A DNA stretch of 64,000 bases. It comes from Ilumatobacter fluminis. GTDB taxonomy: Bacteria > Actinomycetota > Acidimicrobiia > Acidimicrobiales > Ilumatobacteraceae. The notes below the pieces were generated by a model. That model searched no databases. It saw only the letters and a list, made by a program, of their open reading frames with translations, and had not been told where the DNA came from. The stretch covers positions 2,264,001 through 2,328,000 of the forward strand of contig NZ_SOAU01000001.1 in the NCBI RefSeq assembly GCF_004364865.1, in the 5' to 3' direction. Shown here piece after piece: positions 39,305 through 47,110 of the stretch (positions within the stretch are counted from its first letter, which is position 1; the number at the start of each line of letters is the position of its first letter). The position numbers were made by a program, and so were the translations under genes.

Positions 39305-39934
39305 TCAGGGCGCCACGCTAGCCAGCGGTTCGGTCACCCAGACGGGATGGTCGGCCCACTCGAGCAGCTCGCGGTCACCGGCGGAGTCGCCATAGGCCCA
39401 CAACGTGACGTCGTCGCGGCGGAGGCCGCGCCCGGCCATCCACTCGTCGAGGCGGCGGACCTTCTCCGGGCCGCGGCAGTTCGGGCCGTCGAGCCGGCCG
39501 GTGCATCGGTCGTCGGTGACCTCGAGGCGGGTTGCGACGACCCCGTCGACGCCGAGCCGGTCGCCGACCACGTGGACGTACTGCTCGTACGACGCCGACA
39601 CGATCACGACGAGGTGGCCTCGTTCCCGGTGCCAGGCGAGTCGGGCGGCCGTGTCGTCACGGAGCAGGCCGTCGGCGATCGAGACCCCGTAGTCGTCGGC
39701 CAGCCGCTCGACGTCGGCGATCGGTCGTCCGCTGAACACGACCTCGGTCGCCACGGAGCGCAGCAGGTGCCGGTCGCGGCGAGCGAGCGCCTGGAAGGTG
39801 CGCACGCCGCGCATGGCGACACCCGCCCCGATCCGACGCCGTGACGCCATCAGACGGAGGAACGGCACGACGGTGTCGCGCCGGGTCAGCGTCTCGTCGA
39901 AGTCGAACGCGGCGATCGTCGTCGGCGAGCTCAC
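39305..39934 (-). CDS. HAD-IB family phosphatase next to ubiA
   Basis: A 209-residue haloacid-dehalogenase-type phosphatase of the SerB/CicA-like IB group. Motif I is AFDFDETLTRRD at residues 8-19, motif II IVSASYEQY near 107 and motif IV YGDSAGDRELL near 187. GTG 39934 overlaps the aroA stop (GTGA). Homologues include phosphoserine phosphatase and lipid-phosphate phosphatases. Its place directly before ubiA makes it a candidate for removing the 5-phosphate from decaprenyl-phosphoryl-5-phosphoribose, a step assigned to a PAP2-type protein in mycobacteria. That role is inference. Confidence 0.82.
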   Translation of the reverse strand: MSSPTTIAAFDFDETLTRRDTVVPFLRLMASRRRIGAGVAMRGVRTFQALARRDRHLLRSVATEVVFSGRPIADVERLADDYGVSIADGLLRDDTAARLAWHRERGHLVVIVSASYEQYVHVVGDRLGVDGVVATRLEVTDDRCTGRLDGPNCRGPEKVRRLDEWMAGRGLRRDDVTLWAYGDSAGDRELLEWADHPVWVTEPLASVAP

Positions 39935-41196
39935 GTCGTGACGGCCGACAGCATCTGCCAGAAACCGGGCCAGCTCTTCGACACGACGTCGGGCTCGGCC
40001 ACCTCGACGTCGCCGATGCGGCTCCCGAGGACGCCGAAGGCCATCGCCAGTCGGTGATCGTGGTGGGTGTCGACGCGTCCGCCGTGCCAGCCCTCGGCGG
40101 ACGGGCGGATCTCGAGTCCGTCGTCGGTTTCGTCGATGTCGACGCCGAGACGCCGCAGCTCGTTGGTGAGATCGCCGAGCCGGTCGCTCTCCTTGGCACG
40201 GATGAACCCCACGCCTCGGATCCGGGTCGGCGACGACGCACACGCCGCCACGATCGCGACGGTCGGAACGAGATCGGAGATATCGCTCATGTCGACGTCG
40301 ATCCCGCGGAGGACGCCCCCGGATTCGACGGTGACGGCCGACGTCGTGCGGGTGACGGCGCACCCCATCGACGCCAACAGATCGGCGAACCTGGCGTCTC
40401 CCTGCAGCGCCCCCAGGCCGAGGCCCTCGACCGTCACCCGTCCGCCGCAGACCGCGGCGAGTGCGAGCGGATAGCTGGCCGACGAGGCGTCGGGTTCGAT
40501 CGTCACCTCGCCCGCCCGGTAGCTGCCGTGGGGCACGGCGATCCGGTCGTGCGTCCGCTCGATGCCGTCGACACCGAACCACCCCATCACGTCGGCCGTG
40601 AGGTCGACGTAGGGCACGGAGACGAGCGGCGAGGTGAGCTCGATCACGAGTCCGTTGTCGATCGCCGGCCCGATCATCATCAACGCCGAGACGAACTGGC
40701 TCGACACGTCGCCACGGAGCGACACGCCGGTGCCGTTCGGTGGCCCGGTGATCGTGAGTGGGAGATGTCCCGGCTGTTCGCCGAATTCGATGCCCACGCC
40801 GAGCTGGGTGAGCGCGTCGAGCAGTGGTCCGAACGGTCGGCCACGCAGCGGCGGATCGCCGTCGATCGTGATCGGGGTGGATCCGAGGGCGACCAGCGCC
40901 GTGAGGAACCGTGATGTGGTGCCGGCGAGCCCGGCGTGCAGCGTGGCCGACGGCCAGTTCCCGCCGTGCCCGTCGATCACGGCACGTTCGCCGTCGTGGG
41001 TGACCGCGACGCCGAGCGCCTCGACCGCGGCGAGGAGCGCCGTCGTGTCGTCGCCGTCGGGGAGGTTCGACAGGGTGCTGGTGCCGTCGGCGAGCGCTGC
41101 ACAGACCAGTGCACGGTTCGCGATCGACTTGGAGCCGGGTACGGCGACCACGGCGTCGATTCGTCCGGACGGTGCGACGCGCATCGTGGTGCTCAT
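39931..41196 (-). CDS. aroA: 3-phosphoshikimate 1-carboxyvinyltransferase (EPSP synthase)
   Basis: A 421-residue EPSP synthase of the shikimate pathway. It has PGSKSIANRALVCAALADG near residue 20 (substrate loop), AGTTSRFLTALVALG near 89, RGDVSSQFVSALMM near 152, and DHRLAMAFGVLG near 379. The ATG overlaps the tyrA stop (ATGA), and its own stop overlaps the HAD gene. It turns shikimate-3-phosphate and PEP into EPSP for aromatic amino acids. Length is normal. Confidence 0.94.
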   Translation of the reverse strand: MSTTMRVAPSGRIDAVVAVPGSKSIANRALVCAALADGTSTLSNLPDGDDTTALLAAVEALGVAVTHDGERAVIDGHGGNWPSATLHAGLAGTTSRFLTALVALGSTPITIDGDPPLRGRPFGPLLDALTQLGVGIEFGEQPGHLPLTITGPPNGTGVSLRGDVSSQFVSALMMIGPAIDNGLVIELTSPLVSVPYVDLTADVMGWFGVDGIERTHDRIAVPHGSYRAGEVTIEPDASSASYPLALAAVCGGRVTVEGLGLGALQGDARFADLLASMGCAVTRTTSAVTVESGGVLRGIDVDMSDISDLVPTVAIVAACASSPTRIRGVGFIRAKESDRLGDLTNELRRLGVDIDETDDGLEIRPSAEGWHGGRVDTHHDHRLAMAFGVLGSRIGDVEVAEPDVVSKSWPGFWQMLSAVTT

Positions 41197-42254
41197 GTCA
41201 GCGCCGTGATCGACGGCTTGAAGCCGCGGGCGATGAGGCCGCCCTTGAAGACGTCGCTCGACGCGGCGTCGATCAGCACCACGGCGACGCCGCGGTTGCC
41301 CTCGGCGAGGTGCACGACCTCGAAGTTGGCGATGTTGACGCCGAGATCGGCGGCGAGGGTGAACACCTCGGCCGCCGCGCCGGCACGGTCGGGGATGCGG
41401 ATCCGGACCTCGACGAGTTCCTCGGGGTGCACCACTCGTCCCGGCAGGTTGGTGCGCGCCTCACGGGCGCCGGTGAGGGCGGCCAACAGGGCGTCTCGGT
41501 CGTCGGCGGCGACCGTCTCGCGCATCGACGCCAGCCCGGTGATCAGCTCGTCGAGGGCGGCGATGATCGCCGTCCGGTTCTCGGCGCAGATGTCGAGCCA
41601 GATGTCGGGACGGCCGGACGCGATGCGGGTCATGTCACGGAAGCCGCCCGCCGCCAGGCGCAGCAGGGGTGCGTGTTCCTCGGCACGATCGACGGCGAGG
41701 CGCATCAGCGTGGCCGCCGTGAGATGGGGGACGTGGCTGACGACGGCGACGACCTGGTCGTGTCGATCGGGCGACAGGGCGACCACCTCGGCGCCGAGCT
41801 CGCGGAGCACGCCGGTGATCTTGGCGAGGGTGACGTCGTCGGTGGTCGGAACCGGTGTCACGACCCAGACCGCACCGTTGAACATCTCCGGGTCGGCGCC
41901 GTCGAGCCCGTCGAGTTCGCTGCCGGCCATCGGGTGGCTGCCGACGAAGCGGGGGTCGTCGCACTGCTCGCTGACCATCGACTTCACGGAGCCCACGTCG
42001 GTCACGACGCCCTTGGTCTCGCGCAGCGCTCGCCCGACCTGGTCGGCGACCGCGAGCACGGGGACCGCGACGAAGGTGATGTCGGCGTCGGGCGCCAGGC
42101 CACCGGCGTCGATCACGCCGAGTTCGACGGCTCGCGTTTCGGTGCCGGGGCGGGTGTCGTCGCCGTGGACCCGCCATCCGCGCTGGCGGAGCCCGATCGC
42201 GATCGATCCACCGATCAGGCCGAGGCCGATCACGTTCGCAGTTCGCTGGGTCAC
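41193..42254 (-). CDS. tyrA: Prephenate dehydrogenase with C-terminal ACT domain
   Basis: A 353-residue protein. The Rossmann motif GLGLIGGSIAIGLRQRGW is at residues 9-26, the SVKSMVSEQ and GSHPMAGSE motifs near 88-110 are family signatures, and an ACT-type regulatory domain (RIPDRAGAAAEVFTLAADLGVNIANFEVVH) starts near 285. It makes 4-hydroxyphenylpyruvate for tyrosine and probably senses an aromatic amino acid through the ACT domain. GTG 42254 is supported by TACGAT 8 bases upstream; a longer N-terminus from 42293 is unlikely. Confidence 0.92.
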   Translation of the reverse strand: MTQRTANVIGLGLIGGSIAIGLRQRGWRVHGDDTRPGTETRAVELGVIDAGGLAPDADITFVAVPVLAVADQVGRALRETKGVVTDVGSVKSMVSEQCDDPRFVGSHPMAGSELDGLDGADPEMFNGAVWVVTPVPTTDDVTLAKITGVLRELGAEVVALSPDRHDQVVAVVSHVPHLTAATLMRLAVDRAEEHAPLLRLAAGGFRDMTRIASGRPDIWLDICAENRTAIIAALDELITGLASMRETVAADDRDALLAALTGAREARTNLPGRVVHPEELVEVRIRIPDRAGAAAEVFTLAADLGVNIANFEVVHLAEGNRGVAVVLIDAASSDVFKGGLIARGFKPSITALT

Positions 42255-42262
42255 GGGCGCCG

Positions 42263-42268
42263 ATCGTA
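42263..42268 (-). promoter_or_regulatory. -10 element for leaderless tyrA-aroA mRNA
   Basis: Minus-strand TACGAT is followed by 8 bases and GTG 42254. Confidence 0.5.
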
Positions 42269-42303
42269 CCGACGTCGCCGCGTCGGGCCCCATTGCGTTG
42301 CCG

Positions 42304-43089
42304 TCACGAGGTGGCGACCGCTTCGGCGAGCGCCCGGCGTTCGCCCGTCGACAGCTCGCGCCAGTCGCCCGGCCGCAGCGAGCGGTCGGTGATGGGGCCG
42401 ATGCGTGTCCGGACGAGCCGCAGGACCGGGTGGCCGATCGCGTCGCACATCCGCCGGACCTGCCGGTTGCGGCCCTCGTGGATCGTGAGCCGGAGTACGC
42501 CCGGTGACGGTTGCGATGCTGCGGCGGGCGCCGTCAGCCCGTCGTCGAGCTCGACACCGTCGCGCAGACGACGCAGGCCGCCCTGACTGACCCGACCCTT
42601 GACGTGGACGAGGTACTCCTTCTCGACGCCGTGGCTCGGGTGCGTGATGCGATGCGCCAGGTCGCCGTCGTTGGTGAGCAGCAGCAGCCCTTCGGTGTCG
42701 ACGTCGAGTCGGCCCACCGGGAAAACCCGGGGTTCGCTCGGCACGAGATCGACGACGGTTCGGCGGCCGTGGGTGTCCTTGGCGGTCGTGACGACACCCG
42801 TCGGCTTGTTGAGCAGGTAGTACACCAGCCCCGGCTTGACACCGACCGGTGCGCCGTCGACCTCGATGCGGTCCTGCTCCGGATCGACGCGTCGGCCGAG
42901 CTGGGCCACGTCACCGTTCACGGTGACCCGACCTTCGGCGATCAGTTCCTCACACGTGCGTCGACTGCCCCACCCGGTGGAGGCGAGCACCTTCTGGAGC
43001 CGCTCCCCCGTCGGCAGCTGCTTGCGCTGTTCGGCCCACTGCTCCCACAGTGGCGCCTCCGGCTCGTCGGGATCAGACGGCGTCGTCAT
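42304..43089 (-). CDS. rluB: 23S rRNA pseudouridine synthase, RluB/RsuA family
   Basis: A 261-residue protein. An S4 RNA-binding domain (RLQKVLASTGWGSRRTCEELIAEGRVTVNG) lies near residues 31-60, followed by the RsuA/RluB catalytic domain with the GRLDVDTEGLLLLTNDG motif holding the catalytic Asp near 130 and EGRNRQVRRMCDAIGH near 217. It converts uridine to pseudouridine in rRNA. It follows scpB with a 17-base overlap, the normal actinobacterial order scpA-scpB-rluB. Confidence 0.92.
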   Translation of the reverse strand: MTTPSDPDEPEAPLWEQWAEQRKQLPTGERLQKVLASTGWGSRRTCEELIAEGRVTVNGDVAQLGRRVDPEQDRIEVDGAPVGVKPGLVYYLLNKPTGVVTTAKDTHGRRTVVDLVPSEPRVFPVGRLDVDTEGLLLLTNDGDLAHRITHPSHGVEKEYLVHVKGRVSQGGLRRLRDGVELDDGLTAPAAASQPSPGVLRLTIHEGRNRQVRRMCDAIGHPVLRLVRTRIGPITDRSLRPGDWRELSTGERRALAEAVATS

Positions 43090-43864
43090 CGTCGGGCGGC
43101 GCACCCGCGCCGGGGTCCGGGGCCTGGGAGTCGATCGACTCGACGTGCTCGACGTGATCGTCCTGGTCGCCGTGGTCGTCCTGCTCGACGTGGTCGTCCT
43201 GCTCGCCGTGGTCGGGAGCTGCGTCGGGCGTGTCGTCGGTGACCGGTGCCGCGTCGAGATCGGGCAGGTCGACCGGGGCGACCCGGAGACCGTGTTCGAG
43301 CGCTTCGACGACGTCGGCGTCGGGGATGAATTCGGCGATCGGTGGCAGGTCGTCGAGGGTGTCGAGGCCGAGCTTCTCGAGGAACATCGGCGTCGTGCCG
43401 AACAGCACCGCCTGGCCCGGACCGTCGTCGCGGCCGATCTCGTCGATGTAGCCGCGCGCCTGGAGTGTCCGGATCACGCCGTCGGGGTCGACACCGCGGA
43501 TCGACGCGACCTGTGCCCGCGAGATCGGCTGCTTGTAGGCGATGATCGCCAGTGTCTCGAGCGCTGCACCCGACAGGCGCGCCTTCTGGTCGTGCAGCAC
43601 GAACCGTTCGACGTACGGCGTCTGGTCGGGGTGCGTCTGGTACCGGAAGCCGCCGGCGACGCGACGCAACTCGAAGCCGCGTCCCTGCTCGACGTACTCG
43701 GCGGCGAGCTCCTCGCACCACTGCTCGACGAGCGCGATCGGCTGCTCGAGCAGTTGGGCCAGCAGATCGGTCGGGACCGGATCATGGCTGACGATGATGA
43801 CGGCCTCGATGGCGCGCTTGAACGATGCGATCTGTTCCTCGACGGGCACGAGTTCGTCGGACAT
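43073..43864 (-). CDS. scpB: Segregation and condensation protein B
   Basis: A 263-residue ScpB. Two winged-helix domains occupy about residues 1-180, with ALETLAIIAYKQPISRAQVASIRGVDPDGVIRTLQARGYI near 106 as the family hallmark. It works with ScpA and SMC in chromosome condensation. The last 60 residues are an unusual Asp/His/Gln-rich tail (DHGEQDDHVEQDDHGDQDDH) absent from typical ScpB. It precedes rluB with overlapping ends. Confidence 0.93.
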   Translation of the reverse strand: MSDELVPVEEQIASFKRAIEAVIIVSHDPVPTDLLAQLLEQPIALVEQWCEELAAEYVEQGRGFELRRVAGGFRYQTHPDQTPYVERFVLHDQKARLSGAALETLAIIAYKQPISRAQVASIRGVDPDGVIRTLQARGYIDEIGRDDGPGQAVLFGTTPMFLEKLGLDTLDDLPPIAEFIPDADVVEALEHGLRVAPVDLPDLDAAPVTDDTPDAAPDHGEQDDHVEQDDHGDQDDHVEHVESIDSQAPDPGAGAPPDDDDAV

Positions 43865-43913
43865 GCGGACAGTTCTACCTGCTGGAAAGCCGTGCCGTCA
43901 GCGGCAGGTCGGA

Positions 43914-44690
43914 TCAGCCGTCGTAGGCGTCGATCAGGATCGCTTCGGCGGAGGCGTCGGCCGGTGCCGACCAGATCACCTCGATGTCGCCGAACCGATC
44001 GGGCTGGTCGACCTCGACGTACCCCTGCTTGAAGAGTTCGAGCACGGCGAGGAACCGGACGATCACCTCGATCCGGTCGGCGAGATCGGCGGTGAGGCGA
44101 CGGAACGAGATCCGGCCCGCCCGCGGCAGTTCGTCGATCAGCTCGGCGACGGCGTCGGCCACCGTGACCTTGATCGGGTTGACGTGGAACAGGTCGACGA
44201 TCGGCTCGGGGCGCGGCGTGAGCGCCCGGATCGCAGCGCTCTGGAAGCGGCGCAGGCTGGTTCCCTCGAGCAGGTCGGGCATGAGGCCGGCGAACCGCTC
44301 GTCGGGACCGACGGTGCGCGGGAACGACAGATCGGCTTCGTCGGCGAGGCCGCTGAAGACCTGGGCGACGTCTTTGAAGGTCTTGCACTCGATGAGGCGG
44401 GCGAGCAGCAGGTCGCGCTCTTCCCACAGGGCGAGTTCCTCGTCGAGGTCGACGTCGCCGGAACCCGGGAGGAGGCGGCGCGTCTTGAGCTCGACCAGGG
44501 TGGCGGCGATGAGCAGGAACTCGGTGGCCACGTTCAGGTCGAGTGCCTGCATCTGCTCGATCTCGTGCAGGTAGGCGTCGACGATGCGCGACAAGTTGAC
44601 CTCGTACAGGTCGACCTGTTCTTTCAGGATCAGCTGGAGCAGCAGATCGAACGGGCCGTCGTAGACGGGGGTGGTCACGTCGATCGACAT
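43914..44690 (-). CDS. scpA: Segregation and condensation protein A
   Basis: A 258-residue kleisin. The N-terminal YDGPFDLLLQLILKEQVDLYEVNLSRIVDAYL near residues 10-41 is diagnostic, and the C-terminal winged helix is near residues 195-250. It bridges SMC heads. TAAGCT lies 7 bases before ATG 44690. parA, often found upstream of scpA in actinobacteria, is not there; a CGNR-type gene stands in its place. Confidence 0.93.
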   Translation of the reverse strand: MSIDVTTPVYDGPFDLLLQLILKEQVDLYEVNLSRIVDAYLHEIEQMQALDLNVATEFLLIAATLVELKTRRLLPGSGDVDLDEELALWEERDLLLARLIECKTFKDVAQVFSGLADEADLSFPRTVGPDERFAGLMPDLLEGTSLRRFQSAAIRALTPRPEPIVDLFHVNPIKVTVADAVAELIDELPRAGRISFRRLTADLADRIEVIVRFLAVLELFKQGYVEVDQPDRFGDIEVIWSAPADASAEAILIDAYDG

Positions 44691-44697
44691 GGGCGCC

Positions 44698-44703
44698 AGC
44701 TTA
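44698..44703 (-). promoter_or_regulatory. -10 element for leaderless scpA-scpB-rluB mRNA
   Basis: Minus-strand TAAGCT is followed by 7 bases and ATG 44690. Confidence 0.5.
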
Positions 44704-44749
44704 CACCGTCGAAATCACATCGCTGTAACGCCCACGGCGCCCGTCGGCG

Positions 44750-45331
44750 TCACTCCGGGTTCTGACGTGCCCGGTGGGCGGCCGTGTGGGTTCGGCTCGC
44801 GCAGCGGGGGTCGGTGCAGAACCGTCGGGAGTGGTTCTTCGTCGTGTCGTGGAACACCCGATTGCAGTCGTCGGCAGCGCATCGCCCGAACCGGTCGGTG
44901 CCGTGATCACACACCGCCTGCGCCAACGCCATGAGCAGATCGACCGCCACCTGATGAGCGAACGGTGTGCTCGGCCCGGTCCAGTGGATGTGGAGCGCGA
45001 AGCCGTCGTGCGCACTGAGCGATGGCGCAATGGCGGCCGCCTCGAGCTGAGCGTTGAGGGCGTCGACGGCGCTCGACAGGTCGATGTCGGGCAGGGACCG
45101 CACCAACCGCCCGACCGAGACGAGCCGATCGGCGAAGGCGCCGAGTTCGGCGTCGGTCGCGCCACGCGCCCGCAAGAACTCGAACTCGACGAGGACGGCA
45201 CGCAGCCGCTCGAGTTCGGACAGCACCTCGTGGTCGGGCAGCGGTTCGCCCGCCGAGATGTTCGCCAGCTCGACGGCGGCATCGACCGTGAGCCTGATCT
45301 CGTCGTCGATCGAGTTGGCCCGCACGTGCAT
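44750..45331 (-). CDS. CGNR zinc-finger domain protein (putative regulator)
   Basis: A 193-residue protein of the ABATE-CGNR type. The N-terminal part is an alpha/beta stress-associated module. The C-terminus has the zinc-finger pattern CAADDCNRVFHDTTKNHSRRFCTDPRCASRT near residues 148-178, with Cys in two CxxxxC pairs and the R-F-C spacing of this family. Such proteins are presumed DNA-binding regulators. ATG 45331 fits family N-termini and has TACGAT 6 bases upstream; a longer frame from 45403 would overlap the divergent promoter. It faces away from the PQ-loop gene at 45407 and may regulate it. Confidence 0.8.
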   Translation of the reverse strand: MHVRANSIDDEIRLTVDAAVELANISAGEPLPDHEVLSELERLRAVLVEFEFLRARGATDAELGAFADRLVSVGRLVRSLPDIDLSSAVDALNAQLEAAAIAPSLSAHDGFALHIHWTGPSTPFAHQVAVDLLMALAQAVCDHGTDRFGRCAADDCNRVFHDTTKNHSRRFCTDPRCASRTHTAAHRARQNPE

Positions 45332-45337
45332 GACGAC

Positions 45338-45343
45338 ATCGTA
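45338..45343 (-). promoter_or_regulatory. -10 element for leaderless CGNR gene mRNA
   Basis: Minus-strand TACGAT is followed by 6 bases and ATG 45331. Confidence 0.45.
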
Positions 45344-45393
45344 CCGACTCCCCGCGGAGACGTTCGTCACAGTGCGTAAGGGTCTATATCGTT

Positions 45394-45399
45394 TATGCT
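45394..45399 (+). promoter_or_regulatory. -10 element for the PQ-loop gene
   Basis: TATGCT is followed by 7 bases and ATG 45407, in an AT-richer patch (GGTCTATATCGTTTATGC). An ATG inside the hexamer itself (45395) is rejected as a start. Confidence 0.5.
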
Positions 45400-45406
45400 C
45401 CACACA

Positions 45407-46057
45407 ATGTCCACCCAGCTCCTCACCGTCGTCGTCATCGCCGCCAACGCCGTCGGCGCCACCATGGCGATCCCGCAGGCCCGCAAAGTGCTGCGAAGCC
45501 GCCGGGTCGACGGGGTTTCCCCGGTCTGGGCTGCCGTGTCGGCAGCAGTCAACGCTGCATGGGTCCCGTACGGAGTCGCGATCGGCGATCTGGGGATCCT
45601 GCCGGTGAGCATCGTCTCGGTGATGGCGTATCTGACGATTGCCGTTGGCATCTGCCGCTACGGCGACACCCCGGTCGTCGACGTCGTGGCCCGCATGGTG
45701 GTGAGCGCGGTCGGCATCCTGATCCTCCCCGCCGCCGTGCTCGTGTCGCAGGGCTGGGTCGCAGCGGGCGTCGCGCTCGGTCTGCTGTACGGCGTGCAGC
45801 TGACGCCGGCCGTCGTGGCCGTCTACCGCACCGCCGACGTGAGCGGCGTGTCGGTGGCGACCTGGGTGATCGCCTTCACCGAAGCGGCGCTCTGGGGTGT
45901 GTACGGCTTCGGGCGTGCCGACGCCGGCCTGTTGAGCCTGGCGGCCAGCGGCATGTTCATGGCGTCGCTCGTGCTCGCCCGGCTGATGGTGCGGCGTCCG
46001 CGCCGCGACCGCTCGACCGACGTCATGCCGGCCGGGCTCGGCCTCTCCCCCGCCTAG
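45407..46057 (+). CDS. Two-repeat PQ-loop (SWEET-like) membrane protein
   Basis: A 216-residue membrane protein with about seven helices built from two related three-helix units. Repeat 1 has IPQARKVLRSRRVDGVSPVWAAVSAAVNAAWVPYGV (about residues 23-58). Repeat 2 has LTPAVVAVYRTADVSGVSVATWVIAFTEAALWGVYGF (about 133-169). Each shows the PQ-loop pattern of a P residue at the helix turn, then VSGVS and a W..YG end. Bacterial SemiSWEETs are normally one such unit of about 90 residues. A sugar or small-molecule transporter is likely but unproven. The tail from about 195 is basic. Confidence 0.78.
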   Translation: MSTQLLTVVVIAANAVGATMAIPQARKVLRSRRVDGVSPVWAAVSAAVNAAWVPYGVAIGDLGILPVSIVSVMAYLTIAVGICRYGDTPVVDVVARMVVSAVGILILPAAVLVSQGWVAAGVALGLLYGVQLTPAVVAVYRTADVSGVSVATWVIAFTEAALWGVYGFGRADAGLLSLAASGMFMASLVLARLMVRRPRRDRSTDVMPAGLGLSPA

Positions 46058-46099
46058 ACCATCCGGGAAACCGCATCGGCCACCTGGCGCTGCGGCAGA

Positions 46100-46105
46100 T
46101 AGCCT
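46100..46105 (+). promoter_or_regulatory. -10 element for leaderless trpS mRNA
   Basis: TAGCCT is followed by 8 bases and GTG 46114. Confidence 0.5.
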
Positions 46106-46113
46106 CGCTCGCC

Positions 46114-47100
46114 GTGACTCGCGTGCTCTCCTGTATCCAACCGACCGGCGTCGTCCACCTGGGCAACTACCTGGGGGCGCTGCGCAACTGGGTACGCGAC
46201 CAGCACGACAAGGACGTGTTCCACGGCATCGTCGACCTCCACGCCCTGACGATCGCCGAGGAGCCCGGCGTCGTCGGAGACGCGACCCTCGAACTGGCGG
46301 CGATCCTGTTCGCCATCGGCCTCGATCCCGACGCCGCGACCGTGTTCGTCCAGAGCCACGTCCCGGAGCACTCCCAGCTCGCGTGGGTGATGGAGTGCAC
46401 CGTGTCGTTCGGCGAGCTCTCGCGCATGACGCAGTTCAAGGACAAGTCGACCAAGCGCGAAGGCAAGTTCATCTCGGCCGGGCTGTTCACGTATCCCGCG
46501 CTCCAGGCTGCCGACATCCTGCTCTACGACACGAACGAGGTGCCCGTCGGCGACGACCAGCGCCAACACATCGAGATCACCCGCGACATCGCCATGCGCT
46601 TCAACCATCGCTTCGGTGACACGTTCGTGATCCCCGACGCCGTGGTGCCCGCCGCCGGCGCTCGGGTGATGGACCTGCAGGACCCGACGTCGAAGATGTC
46701 GAAGTCGGCCAGCACCGATGCCGGCTGCGTCATGATGCTCGACGACCCGAAGTCGATCATGAAGAAGTTCAAGCGCGCCGTCACCGACTCCGACAGCGAG
46801 GTCCGCTACGACGTGGCCGAGAAGCCCGGAGTCTCGAGCCTGCTCGACATCCTGGCCGCGGCGACCGGCCGCACGCCGCAGCAGGCTGCCGAGGGCTACA
46901 CCCAGTACGGCCCGCTCAAGGTCGACACCGGCGAGGCGGTCGTCGCACTGCTCGAGCCGATCCAGGAACGCTACCGCGAGCTGATCGCCGACAAGGGCGA
47001 ACTCGCCCGACTCCTTTCGATCGGCTCCGAGAAGGCCCGGACGGTGTCGTCGGCCACGCTGAACCGCGTGTACGACAACATCGGTCTCGTGCGGCCGTAA
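46114..47100 (+). CDS. trpS: Tryptophanyl-tRNA synthetase
   Basis: A 328-residue class Ic synthetase. SCIQPTGVVHLGNYLGALRNW at residues 6-26 includes the HIGH-equivalent HLGN, DLHALTIAEEP near 40 contacts Trp, PVGDDQRQHIEITRDIA near 144 is standard, and KMSKS lies near 195. Length is normal. GTG 46114 is chosen from homologous N-termini and the -10 element; the frame is open far upstream only as a shadow of the PQ-loop gene. It charges tRNA-Trp. Confidence 0.94.
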   Translation: MTRVLSCIQPTGVVHLGNYLGALRNWVRDQHDKDVFHGIVDLHALTIAEEPGVVGDATLELAAILFAIGLDPDAATVFVQSHVPEHSQLAWVMECTVSFGELSRMTQFKDKSTKREGKFISAGLFTYPALQAADILLYDTNEVPVGDDQRQHIEITRDIAMRFNHRFGDTFVIPDAVVPAAGARVMDLQDPTSKMSKSASTDAGCVMMLDDPKSIMKKFKRAVTDSDSEVRYDVAEKPGVSSLLDILAAATGRTPQQAAEGYTQYGPLKVDTGEAVVALLEPIQERYRELIADKGELARLLSIGSEKARTVSSATLNRVYDNIGLVRP

Positions 47101-47110
47101 GCCACGACCC

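Noticed and set aside
45395-45397. ATG 45395 as start of the PQ-loop protein
   Set aside because: It lies inside the TATGCT -10 hexamer; ATG 45407 is correctly spaced and matches a normal N-terminus.
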